Source of the DNA: Qaidamihabitans albus
GTDB lineage: Bacteria; Actinomycetota; Actinomycetes; Mycobacteriales; Pseudonocardiaceae
DNA: 64,000 nucleotides
Reading direction: 5' to 3'
Assembly: GCF_016464705.1 (NCBI RefSeq)
Contig: NZ_JAEHOB010000012.1
Location: forward strand, 1 to 64,000
Shown here: positions 34,079 to 41,365 of the stretch, piece after piece
How positions within the stretch are numbered: the first letter of the stretch is position 1
Layout: each line of letters opens with the position of its first letter
The notes under the pieces: model-generated
Seen by the model: the letters and a program-made list of their open reading frames with translations, nothing else
Database searches by the model: none
What the model was told of the DNA's origin: nothing
Program-made: the position numbers and the translations under genes

Positions 34079-36097
34079 ATGCTCGACGCGGCACTGAGCG
34101 CGCTCGGCGCTCTGCTCGACCCGACAACGCTGGCCTTCCTGGTCGCCGGCGTGCTGGCCGGCCTGGTCATCGGCATCATCCCGGGACTCGGCGGCACCGG
34201 GGCGGTGGCCATCCTGCTCCCGTTCGTCTTCATCATCGAGCCGCAGCAGGCGCTCGCCCTGATCATCGGTGCGGTGGCGGTGGTGCACACTTCCGACACG
34301 ATCTCGTCGGTGCTCATCGGCATACCCGGATCGGCGTCGGCGACCGTGCTCATGCTCGACGGCCACGAGATGGCCAAACGCGGACAGGGCGCCCGCGCGC
34401 TGTCCATCGCGTTCCTGGCCTCGATGGCGGGCGGTCTGCTGGGCGCCGTCGGGCTGACGCTGTCGATCCCGCTGGCCCGCCCGCTGGTGCTGAACTTCGG
34501 CTCGCCCGAACTGTTCATGCTGACGGTGCTCGGCATCTCGCTCGCGGCGCTGCTGTCCAGGGGCAACATGCTCAAGGGCCTGATCGCCGGCGCGTTCGGC
34601 CTGTTGCTGGGCGAGATCGGTGCGGCACCCGCGGCCGCCGACTACCGGTTCACCTTCGGCACCCTGTTCCTCAACGAGGGCCTGGACCTCGTGGCGGTGG
34701 CGCTCGGGATCTTCGGCATCGCCGAGGTGGTGTCCCTCGTGGCTCGCAAGACCAGCATCGCGTCCGGATCCGGCATCGGCTCCGGCTGGGGCACGGGCCT
34801 GCGCGACGTGCTGCGGCACTGGACGCACGTGCTCCGCGGTGCCTTCGTCGGCATCTGGGCGGGTGTGCTGCCCGGTGTCGGCGCGACGGCCGGCACGTGG
34901 ATGGCCTACGGCCAGGCTCGTGCCACCGCCCGCAGGAAGGGCAAGAACAAATTCGGCAAGGGCGATCCGCGGGGCATCATCGCGCCGGAGAGCGCCAACA
35001 ACAGCGTCGAGGCGGGCGATCTGATCCCCACGCTGTTGTTCGGCATCCCCGGTGGCGCGCCCGCGGCACTGCTGCTCGGGGCGCTGCTGGTTTTCGGCAT
35101 CGAGCCGGGCCCGCGCATCATCACCGACCACCTCGACATCATCTACACCATCGTCTGGTCCTTCGCGCTGGCGAGCGTCATCGGTGCGGCGCTGTGCTTC
35201 CTCCTCAGTTTCCCGCTGGCCAAGCTCAGCTTCGTGCGGTTCCCCGTGCTCGCGGGCGGCCTCGTCGTGATCCTGTTCACCAGCGGGTTCCAGGAGTCGC
35301 AGCAGATCGCGGTGCTGCAGGTCATGCTGCTGCTCGGCGCCATCGGCTGGGCCATGAAGTCGACCGGCTTCCCGCGCGCGCCGTTCCTCATCGGCTTCGT
35401 GCTGAGCGTGCCGCTGGAGCGCTACTACTACCTCACCGCGAACCTGTACTCGTTCTCGGAATGGGCGCTGCGGCCGGGTGTGCTCGTGATGGCCGCCGTG
35501 CTGGTGATCCCGCTGGTGCTGGCCGCCGTGCGCTGGGCGAGGGCCCGCGCCGCGCGGACCGGTGCGGAGCCCGTGGCTGGCGCGGCCGGGGACACGCCCG
35601 CGGACGAGGACGACGGCGAGCCCGAAGGCACGCAGGCGCCCCCCGCGTGGACGCTGGCCGTCACCGGCGGGTTTCTCGTGGTGTTCGCCGGTGGGTTCCT
35701 GCTCGCCCAGGGCTACAGCGAGAAGGCGCGGCTGGTGCCGACGCTGGTCTGCCTGCTCGGGGCGGCGCTCGCGGCACTCGCGCTCGCGGTCCAGGTGTAC
35801 ACGCGGCGCCGCGCATCCTCCGACGAGGTGCGGGTCACGGCGTGGCGGGAGGAGCTCGGCTGGGTCACGCGCGCGTTCGCGTGGCTGGTCGCGTTCATCG
35901 CACTCGTCTACGTGCTCGGCCTGGTGCTGGCCGCGCTGGTGTTCGTGCCGGTGTTCCTGTGGAGGGTCGCCCAGATGCGGCCCCACGCGATCGCCACCTA
36001 CACGGTCGTGCTGCTCGGCGTGCTGCTGCTGTTGCAGCGCTTCGCCGACATCGCCCTGCCCGTCGGGTACCTGACACCCGCGATACTGGTGGCGTAG
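34079..36097 (+). CDS. Tripartite tricarboxylate transporter, TctA-TctB fusion permease
   Basis: 672 residues from ATG 34079 (GTAAAGGACA upstream). Residues 1-500 are TctA: GIIPGLGGTGAVAILLPFVF (GxxPGxGG), GIPGSASATVLMLDGHEMAK, GVGATAGTWMAYGQA, then PESANNSVEAGDLIPTLLFGIPG. After a charged linker (PADEDDGEPEG) residues 530-672 are TctB with four hydrophobic helices (PAWTLAVTGGFLVVFAGGFL, VLGLVLAALVFVPVFLW). TctA and TctB are usually separate, with tctB first. Imports the tricarboxylate bound by TctC using an ion gradient. Confidence 0.88.
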   Translation: MLDAALSALGALLDPTTLAFLVAGVLAGLVIGIIPGLGGTGAVAILLPFVFIIEPQQALALIIGAVAVVHTSDTISSVLIGIPGSASATVLMLDGHEMAKRGQGARALSIAFLASMAGGLLGAVGLTLSIPLARPLVLNFGSPELFMLTVLGISLAALLSRGNMLKGLIAGAFGLLLGEIGAAPAAADYRFTFGTLFLNEGLDLVAVALGIFGIAEVVSLVARKTSIASGSGIGSGWGTGLRDVLRHWTHVLRGAFVGIWAGVLPGVGATAGTWMAYGQARATARRKGKNKFGKGDPRGIIAPESANNSVEAGDLIPTLLFGIPGGAPAALLLGALLVFGIEPGPRIITDHLDIIYTIVWSFALASVIGAALCFLLSFPLAKLSFVRFPVLAGGLVVILFTSGFQESQQIAVLQVMLLLGAIGWAMKSTGFPRAPFLIGFVLSVPLERYYYLTANLYSFSEWALRPGVLVMAAVLVIPLVLAAVRWARARAARTGAEPVAGAAGDTPADEDDGEPEGTQAPPAWTLAVTGGFLVVFAGGFLLAQGYSEKARLVPTLVCLLGAALAALALAVQVYTRRRASSDEVRVTAWREELGWVTRAFAWLVAFIALVYVLGLVLAALVFVPVFLWRVAQMRPHAIATYTVVLLGVLLLLQRFADIALPVGYLTPAILVA

Positions 36098-36100
36098 CCG

Positions 36101-36640
36101 GTGAACCGTTCCGCAGGACACGGCTGGTGGGCGGACGCCGGCCGGCTCGCGCAGCTGCTGGCCGGTGCGGTCGCCGGAGCCGCGGTGTTCACCCTGCTGC
36201 GCATCCCTGCGGCCGTGCTCGTCGGCTCGGTCGTGGGCAGCGCTGTCGCCAACCGGGTCCGCGCGGGCGCGTTCCAGCACCGGGCGGTCGGCAAGGGCAT
36301 CCGCACGGTGGCGCTCGTCGTACTCGGCTCCGTGGCGGGCGCGCGGCTCGACGCCGCCACGATGCACACGATCGGCCATCTCCTGCTGCCGCTGGCCGCC
36401 GGGATCGCGCTGCTGCTCGTGCTGGAGGCCGGGCTCGCGGCGCTGCTCATCACCCGCTACCGCATGGACCCGGTGACCGCGGTGCTGGCGTGCGCACCGG
36501 GCGGGGTCAGCGAGATCGCGCTGACGGGCGCGGACCTCGGCGCGCGCATGGGCGTCGTGCTCGCCGTGCACGTGACGCGCGTGCTGGCCGTGGTGCTGGT
36601 GGTGCTGCCCGTTCTGGTCGCCTGGTCGGGCTCGTCGTGA
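36101..36640 (+). CDS. AbrB-type membrane protein, first half-size protein
   Basis: 179 residues, GTG 36101, 3 bases after the TctA-TctB gene. It looks like one half of the AbrB/ammonia-monooxygenase-like family: about five hydrophobic helices and the signature LACAPGGVSEIALTGADLGA (APGG..E). Normal family members are about 350 residues with two such repeats, so this gene and the next (overlapping GTGA) are a split version that may assemble as a heterodimer. Many TTT loci carry an AbrB protein, but its role is not established. Confidence 0.78.
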   Translation: MNRSAGHGWWADAGRLAQLLAGAVAGAAVFTLLRIPAAVLVGSVVGSAVANRVRAGAFQHRAVGKGIRTVALVVLGSVAGARLDAATMHTIGHLLLPLAAGIALLLVLEAGLAALLITRYRMDPVTAVLACAPGGVSEIALTGADLGARMGVVLAVHVTRVLAVVLVVLPVLVAWSGSS

Positions 36641-37155
36641 ACGCCGGTGTGGTGATCGTGCTGGTGTGCGGCGCGGCGGGTGCCACGCTGGCTTGCCTGC
36701 TGCGCCTGCCGTTCTGGCCGCTGATCGGGTCGATCGGCGGGGCCGCGACGGCCCGGCTTGTCGCCGGTGTGGAGCTCGACGTGCCGGTCCCGTGGCAGGT
36801 CGCCGCACAACTGCTCGCGGGCACGGTCGTCGGCCTGGCGATCGAACCGGGGATGCTGCGGGAGCTGCGGACCGTCCTGGCGCCCGGGCTGATCGTGGTG
36901 CTCGCGGTGATCGGCCTCGGCGTCGGCTGGGGTGTCCTCATCGGACACCTCGGCACGGCCGACGTTGCCACGGCCGTCTTCGGCATGGTGCCCGGCGGTG
37001 TCGGCGAGATGCTCGCGTCGGCGACGGCCGTGGGAGCGGACACGGCCGTGGTGGCGGCCATGCACATCGCGAGGCTGGTGGTGGTGCTGTCCTGCCTTCC
37101 GCTGCTGATCCGGTTCGCGCGGGCCTTCGCGAGGCGGTGGGACGATGCCGGCTGA
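36637..37155 (+). CDS. AbrB-type membrane protein, second half-size protein
   Basis: 172 residues, GTG 36637 overlapping the previous stop by four bases. About five hydrophobic segments and the repeat motif VFGMVPGGVGEMLASATAVGAD (VPGG..EM), equivalent to APGG..E in its partner. The two proteins correspond to the N- and C-terminal halves of a full AbrB family member. Tight overlap implies equal amounts of both. Its stop is 22 bases from the end of the convergent GntR gene. Confidence 0.78.
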   Translation: MNAGVVIVLVCGAAGATLACLLRLPFWPLIGSIGGAATARLVAGVELDVPVPWQVAAQLLAGTVVGLAIEPGMLRELRTVLAPGLIVVLAVIGLGVGWGVLIGHLGTADVATAVFGMVPGGVGEMLASATAVGADTAVVAAMHIARLVVVLSCLPLLIRFARAFARRWDDAG

Positions 37156-37177
37156 AACGACCGTGTGGCGCTCGCCG

Positions 37178-37885
37178 TCACTCTCCGAGCATCACCGCGA
37201 GGCGGATCTCCCGCGCGCGCCGCATGTGTGCCTTGGCCACCTGCTCGGCGCCCGCGCCGTCGCGCCGCTCGATGGCGCGGACCACGGCATCGTGCTCGGA
37301 CAGGACCTCCTCGGCCCGGCCGGGGTGGCCGAGCGTGGACGCGGGCAGCCTGCGCACCGCGTGCTCCACCTGGCCGAGGAACCGGCCGAGGTAGGAGTTG
37401 CCGGTGGCGTCTCGCAGTGCGCGGTGCCACTCCAGGTTCAGCCGGGACAGCCGCGGCGTGTCGGCCTCGGCGGCCGCGGCCTTCATCCGGGAGCCGATCT
37501 CGTCGAGCCGCTCGACCAGCCCCGACGGGCAGCGGACGGCGGCCAGCCGCGCGGCGAGCCCCTCCAGATTCTCCCTCACCACGTACAGCGCGAGGACGTC
37601 CTCCAGCGACAGCGGCGCCACCGTGGTGCCGTGGTGGACGGTCTTGATGACCAGGCCCTCGTCGGCGAGCCTGCGCATCGCCTCACGGACCGGGGTGCGG
37701 CTCACCTCGAACGCGCCGGCGATCTCGTCCTCGCGCAGCCACGTCGTCGGGGTGAGGAAGCCGTCGAGGATGGCCTCGCGCAGCGCGTCCGTGACCGCGT
37801 CGGTCGTTCGCCCCCGTTGCGTTCCCGGCACGAGGTAGCGCCGGAGGTCCTTGCCGTGGTTACGCGCCGTGGTCACGGCGCACAC
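37178..37885 (-). CDS. GntR-family regulator (FCD/FadR subfamily)
   Basis: 235 residues. The winged helix (TTDAVTDALREAILDGFLTP... EDEIAGAFEVSRTPVREAMRRLADEGLV) is typical GntR, and the C-terminal all-helical FCD domain has the metal-binding pattern (LNLEWHRALRDATGN, SEHDAVVRAIERRD) with His residues that bind a metal and a carboxylate effector. FCD regulators commonly sense di- or tricarboxylates. It is divergent from the FAD dehydrogenase and convergent with the transporter operon, and near-identical operators stand before both. Start GTG 37885 or an in-frame GTG three codons later. Confidence 0.88.
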   Translation of the reverse strand: MCAVTTARNHGKDLRRYLVPGTQRGRTTDAVTDALREAILDGFLTPTTWLREDEIAGAFEVSRTPVREAMRRLADEGLVIKTVHHGTTVAPLSLEDVLALYVVRENLEGLAARLAAVRCPSGLVERLDEIGSRMKAAAAEADTPRLSRLNLEWHRALRDATGNSYLGRFLGQVEHAVRRLPASTLGHPGRAEEVLSEHDAVVRAIERRDGAGAEQVAKAHMRRAREIRLAVMLGE

Positions 37886-37935
37886 GATACCTGCGGCTCG
37901 CCGGTCGTCGGCAACTTGAGTACGAAGTATCCAAT

Positions 37936-37947
37936 ATTGAATGCAAT
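37936..37947. promoter_or_regulatory. Candidate GntR operator, site 2
   Basis: ATTGAATGCAAT on the plus strand, i.e. ATTGCATTCAAT on the minus, lies between the GntR and TcuA-like genes, 17 bases before the latter's ATG. It matches site 1 (31643-31654) at 11 of 12 positions, and flanking CA and T bases are also shared. Confidence 0.6.
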
Positions 37948-37963
37948 CTGAATGCGAGGAGTC

Positions 37964-39442
37964 ATGCAGTCTCGGAAGGTGATCGTCGTCGGGGCCGGTA
38001 ACGCGGCGCTCTGCGCGGCTCTCGCGGCGCGAGAGCAGGGAGCGGAGGTGCTCGTGCTGGAGCGGGCGCCCAAGCCGCTACGCGGCGGCAACACCGCTTT
38101 CACGGCGGGCGCGATGCGAGTCGCCTACGACGGCGTCGAGGACCTCCGCCGTTTGATGCCCGATCTCACCGACGAGGAGATCGCCAGGACCGACTTCGGG
38201 GCCTACCCCGCCGAGTCCTTTCTGGACGATCTGGCCCGGGTGACCGAGTACCGCACCGATCCGGACCTGGCGGCGCTGCTCGTCGAACAGAGCATGCCCA
38301 CCCTGCGCTGGATGGCGGGCAAGGGGGTGCGGTTCGTTCCCATCTACGGCAGGCAGGCCTTCAAGGTCGACGGCAGGTTCACTTTCTGGGGCGGGCTGAC
38401 GGTCGAGGCCTCCGGCGGCGGGCCCGGGTTGGTGGAGGCGCTGACCAGGGCCGCCGAGCGCGAGGGCGTGCGTGTCGAGTACGGCGCCAGGGCGGTGTCG
38501 CTGCTGCACGACAGCGGTGGCGTGCACGGCGTCACGATCCGGCAGAACGGGCAGATCCGCGACGAGCGAGCCGATGCGGTGGTGCTGGCCAGCGGCGGCT
38601 TCCAGGCCAACACGGAGATGCGCACCAAGTATCTCGGGCCGGCGTGGGACCTGGCGAAGGTGCGCGGCACCAAGTTCAACACCGGTGACGGCATCCGCAT
38701 GGCGCTGGAGGCCGGGGCCAGCCCGGTCGGCAACTGGTCCGGCTGCCACGCCGTCGGATGGGAGCTGAACGCGCCCGAGTTCGGTGACCTTTCGGTCGGC
38801 GACCACTTCCAGAAACACAGCTATCCGTGGGGCATCATGGTCAACGCCGACGGCAGGCGCTTCGTGGACGAGGGCGCCGACTTCCGCAACTACACCTACG
38901 CCAAGTACGGGCGGCGCATCCTGGAGCAGCCGGGGCATTTCGCATGGCAGGTCTTCGACCAGCAGGTGAGCCACCTGCTGCGCGACGAGTACCGCATCCG
39001 CCAGGTCACCAAGGTCACCGCGCCCACGCTGGAGGAGCTGGCCCGCAAACTCGACGGCGTCGACGTCGAGGGCTTCCTCGCGGAACTGGCCGCCTACAAC
39101 GCCGCCGTCGGCACGGACACCCCGTTCAACCCCAACGTCAGGGACGGGCGGCGCACCCACGGGCTCACGGTCGACAAGACCAACTGGGCCAACCGGATCG
39201 AGCAGGGCCCGTTCGAGGCGTACGCGGTGACGTGCGGGATTACGTTCACCTTCGGCGGTGTGCGGATCAACACCGGCGCCGAGGTGCTCGACACCGACCT
39301 CTCCCCCATTCCCGGGCTGTACGCGGCGGGAGAGCTCGTCGGCGGCATCTTCTACTTCAACTATCCCGGCGGCAGCGGCCTCACCAACGGTTCGGTGTTC
39401 GGCCGGATCGCGGGCACGGGGGCCGGTGCGCATGGCGCCTGA
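37964..39442 (+). CDS. tcuA: FAD-dependent tricarballylate dehydrogenase-like (TcuA / fumarate reductase flavoprotein family)
   Basis: 492 residues from ATG 37964 (GAGGAGTC upstream). FAD-binding KVIVVGAGNAALCAALAAREQGAEVLVLE, then the TcuA-like RGGNTAFTAGAMRVAY, substrate region NYTYAKYGRR, and a C-terminal flavin box GLYAAGELVGGIFYFNYPGGSGLTNGSVFGR. In Salmonella TcuA oxidises tricarballylate to cis-aconitate, passing electrons through TcuB. No TcuB-like protein is visible here. Overlaps the next dehydrogenase gene by 11 bases. Other 3-ketosteroid- or fumarate-type substrates are possible, but transporter and isomerase neighbours favour a tricarboxylate. Confidence 0.8.
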   Translation: MQSRKVIVVGAGNAALCAALAAREQGAEVLVLERAPKPLRGGNTAFTAGAMRVAYDGVEDLRRLMPDLTDEEIARTDFGAYPAESFLDDLARVTEYRTDPDLAALLVEQSMPTLRWMAGKGVRFVPIYGRQAFKVDGRFTFWGGLTVEASGGGPGLVEALTRAAEREGVRVEYGARAVSLLHDSGGVHGVTIRQNGQIRDERADAVVLASGGFQANTEMRTKYLGPAWDLAKVRGTKFNTGDGIRMALEAGASPVGNWSGCHAVGWELNAPEFGDLSVGDHFQKHSYPWGIMVNADGRRFVDEGADFRNYTYAKYGRRILEQPGHFAWQVFDQQVSHLLRDEYRIRQVTKVTAPTLEELARKLDGVDVEGFLAELAAYNAAVGTDTPFNPNVRDGRRTHGLTVDKTNWANRIEQGPFEAYAVTCGITFTFGGVRINTGAEVLDTDLSPIPGLYAAGELVGGIFYFNYPGGSGLTNGSVFGRIAGTGAGAHGA

Positions 39443-40511
39443 ACAGTCCGGCCGCGAGCTGAGCCTCGCCGTGATCCCCGGTGACGGCATCGGCCCCGAA
39501 CTCGTGGAGAGCGCGCTGACGGTGCTGCGCGCCGTGGCGCAGCGCCACGGGATCACCCTCGACGTCCGCGAGGAGCCCGCGGGGGCGGAGCACTACCGGC
39601 GCACGGGCCGGGCCGTCGATCCGGGCGCCCTCGACCGGCTGGCCGCCGCGGACGGAGTGCTCAAGGGCCCGGTGGGCCTTCCGGATGTCCGCCGGCCGGA
39701 CGGCACCGAGGCCGGGCTCCTCGGCGGCGTGCTGCGCACGGGGCTCGACACGTTCGCCAACATCCGGCCCGTGCGGCTGCTTCCCGGCGTTCGCAGCGCG
39801 ACCCGGCACGAGCCGGGCGACATCGACTACGTCCTCGTCCGGGAGAACACCGAGGGTCTGTACGCGTCGCGGGGCGCCGGCGTGGTGGCCCGCGACGCCG
39901 CCGCCGACCAGCTCCTGGTGACCAGGACCGGGACACGGCGGGTCGTGCGGCACGCGTTCGAGCTGGCCCGGGGGCGAGCGGCGGGCCGTAGGGAGGCGCG
40001 GCCGCAGGTGACTTGCGTGGACAAGAGCAACGTGCTGCGCAGCTTCGCGCTGTTCCGCTCGGTGTTCGACGAGGTGGCCGCAGGCTACCCGGACGTCACC
40101 GCCGGTCACCTCTACGCCGACGCGGCCGCGCACGAGCTGGTCGCCCGTCCGGAGCGGTTCGACGTGCTGGTGATGGAGAACTTCCTTGGCGACATCCTCA
40201 GCGACCTGGCCGCCGCAACCGTGGGCGGGCTCGGCATGTGCGGTTCGGCCAACATCGGCGAGCGGGCCGCCTACTTCGAGCCCATCCACGGCAGCGCCCC
40301 GTCCCTGGCCGGGCAGGGGCTGGCGAACCCGACGTCGCAGCTGCTCAGCCTCGTCCTGCTGCTCGAGCACACGGGCCACGACGCCGCCGCGGCGGCCGTG
40401 CGCACCGCCGTCGAGCGCGCCTACGCGGACGGAGCGATCGAGCTCACCGCCACCGGCTCACCGGCGGCGGGCACCGCCTCGGTCACCGCTGCCGTGCTCG
40501 ACCGGTTGTGA
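39432..40511 (+). CDS. Isocitrate/isopropylmalate dehydrogenase-family protein
   Basis: 359 residues, beta-decarboxylating dehydrogenase fold. LAVIPGDGIGPELVESAL at the N-terminus, the RENTEGLYAS substrate box, CVDKSNVLRSFALFR (catalytic Lys), LYADAAAHELV (catalytic Asp) and NFLGDILSDLAAAT (metal Asp), EPIHGSAP near the end. The RENTEGLY signature is nearer to isocitrate, tartrate or homoisocitrate dehydrogenases than to LeuB. Begins inside the TcuA-like gene (ATG 39432), so translation is coupled. It may oxidise the isocitrate-like product from aconitate in the same pathway; specificity is inferred from context. Confidence 0.84.
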   Translation: MAPEQSGRELSLAVIPGDGIGPELVESALTVLRAVAQRHGITLDVREEPAGAEHYRRTGRAVDPGALDRLAAADGVLKGPVGLPDVRRPDGTEAGLLGGVLRTGLDTFANIRPVRLLPGVRSATRHEPGDIDYVLVRENTEGLYASRGAGVVARDAAADQLLVTRTGTRRVVRHAFELARGRAAGRREARPQVTCVDKSNVLRSFALFRSVFDEVAAGYPDVTAGHLYADAAAHELVARPERFDVLVMENFLGDILSDLAAATVGGLGMCGSANIGERAAYFEPIHGSAPSLAGQGLANPTSQLLSLVLLLEHTGHDAAAAAVRTAVERAYADGAIELTATGSPAAGTASVTAAVLDRL

Positions 40512-40591
40512 AGCTTGGTCACGGATGGCAGCGATGAGTTCTTCCGGCCCGGCGAGTCTTACCATCGTCATCGAAAGCACAGGAGGAACAC

Positions 40592-41236
40592 GTGGGTCAG
40601 CTGCTGAAAGTCCAGAACTTCAACGTCTCCAGCGACGGGATCGGCGCCGGTGAGGACCAGAGCCTCGAAAAGCCGTTCGGCCACGTCAATCCCGGGAACC
40701 TGTTCGCCTGGGCGGGCGCCACGGCGAGCTGGCCCAACCGCACCGACCCCGGGGGCACCCGCGGCCTCGACGACTACTTCACGCGGGACTTCGCGCACAA
40801 CATCGGCGCCGAGATCATGGGGCGCAACAAGTTCGGGCCCCAGCGCGGGCCCTGGAAGGACCACGAGTGGCGCGGCTGGTGGGGTGAGGAACCCCCGTTC
40901 CACACCCCGGTGTTCGTCATGACCCACCACACGCGTCCTTCGTTCACGCTCTCCGACACCACGTTCCATTTCGTCGAGGGCGACCCGGCCACGGTCCTCG
41001 AGCAGGCGCGGGAGGCGGCGCAGGGCAAGGACGTCCGGCTCGGCGGCGGGGTCACCACCATCCGGCAGTTCCTCGACGCCGACCTCGTCGACACCATGCA
41101 TGTGGCGGTGTCGCCGGTGGAGCTCGGGTCCGGGCTGCGCCTCTGGGAGTCGCCCGACGAGCTGCTCGACCGGTTCCACCTCGAGGTCGTGCCCAGCCCG
41201 AGCGGCGTGACACACCATCTGTTCTGGCGAAAGTGA
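40592..41236 (+). CDS. Dihydrofolate reductase-like / RibD C-terminal domain protein
   Basis: 214 residues, start GTG 40592 with AGGAGGAACAC. Marks of the bacterial RibD_C/YyaP family are FNVSSDGIGAG, AEIMGRNKFGPQRGPW, PVFVMTHHTR, and GKDVRLGGGVTTIRQFLDADLVDTMHVAVSPVELGSG. These proteins are NADPH-dependent reductases of uncertain substrate. Monocistronic by spacing: 80 bases after the dehydrogenase and before argS. No link to either neighbour is evident. Confidence 0.85.
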   Translation: MGQLLKVQNFNVSSDGIGAGEDQSLEKPFGHVNPGNLFAWAGATASWPNRTDPGGTRGLDDYFTRDFAHNIGAEIMGRNKFGPQRGPWKDHEWRGWWGEEPPFHTPVFVMTHHTRPSFTLSDTTFHFVEGDPATVLEQAREAAQGKDVRLGGGVTTIRQFLDADLVDTMHVAVSPVELGSGLRLWESPDELLDRFHLEVVPSPSGVTHHLFWRK

Positions 41237-41299
41237 CAGGAGGGCCGGCGGCGGTGGTTCGCCGGTTCCCACTGGCTGCGAAACTGGAAGCGAGCACGC

Positions 41300-41365
41300 A
41301 TGTCCGTAGAAGGACATAGCCAGTACATCGCAATGCGTTGCGCCGGGAGCATGGAGGTCAGGTAG
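41300..41365 (+). CDS. Short upstream open reading frame (leader peptide) of argS
   Basis: ATG 41300 opens 21 codons ending with TAG at 41363-41365, directly against the GTG of argS. GGAAG lies 9 bases upstream. The peptide (MSVEGHSQYIAMRCAGSMEV and a last Arg) has two Arg codons, one a rare AGG immediately before the stop, and the GGAGG for argS is inside its end. Terminating ribosomes would therefore stand on the argS start, allowing translational coupling or arginine sensing. Whether it is translated is unknown. Confidence 0.4.
   Translation: MSVEGHSQYIAMRCAGSMEVR

Noticed and set aside
32765-36808. Very long open frame (over 1300 codons) on the minus strand across the transporter genes
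   Set aside because: Its product is low-complexity Arg/Ala/Gly/Gln-rich, typical of the antisense of GC-rich coding sequence, and the plus strand carries clear transporter genes with ribosome sites.
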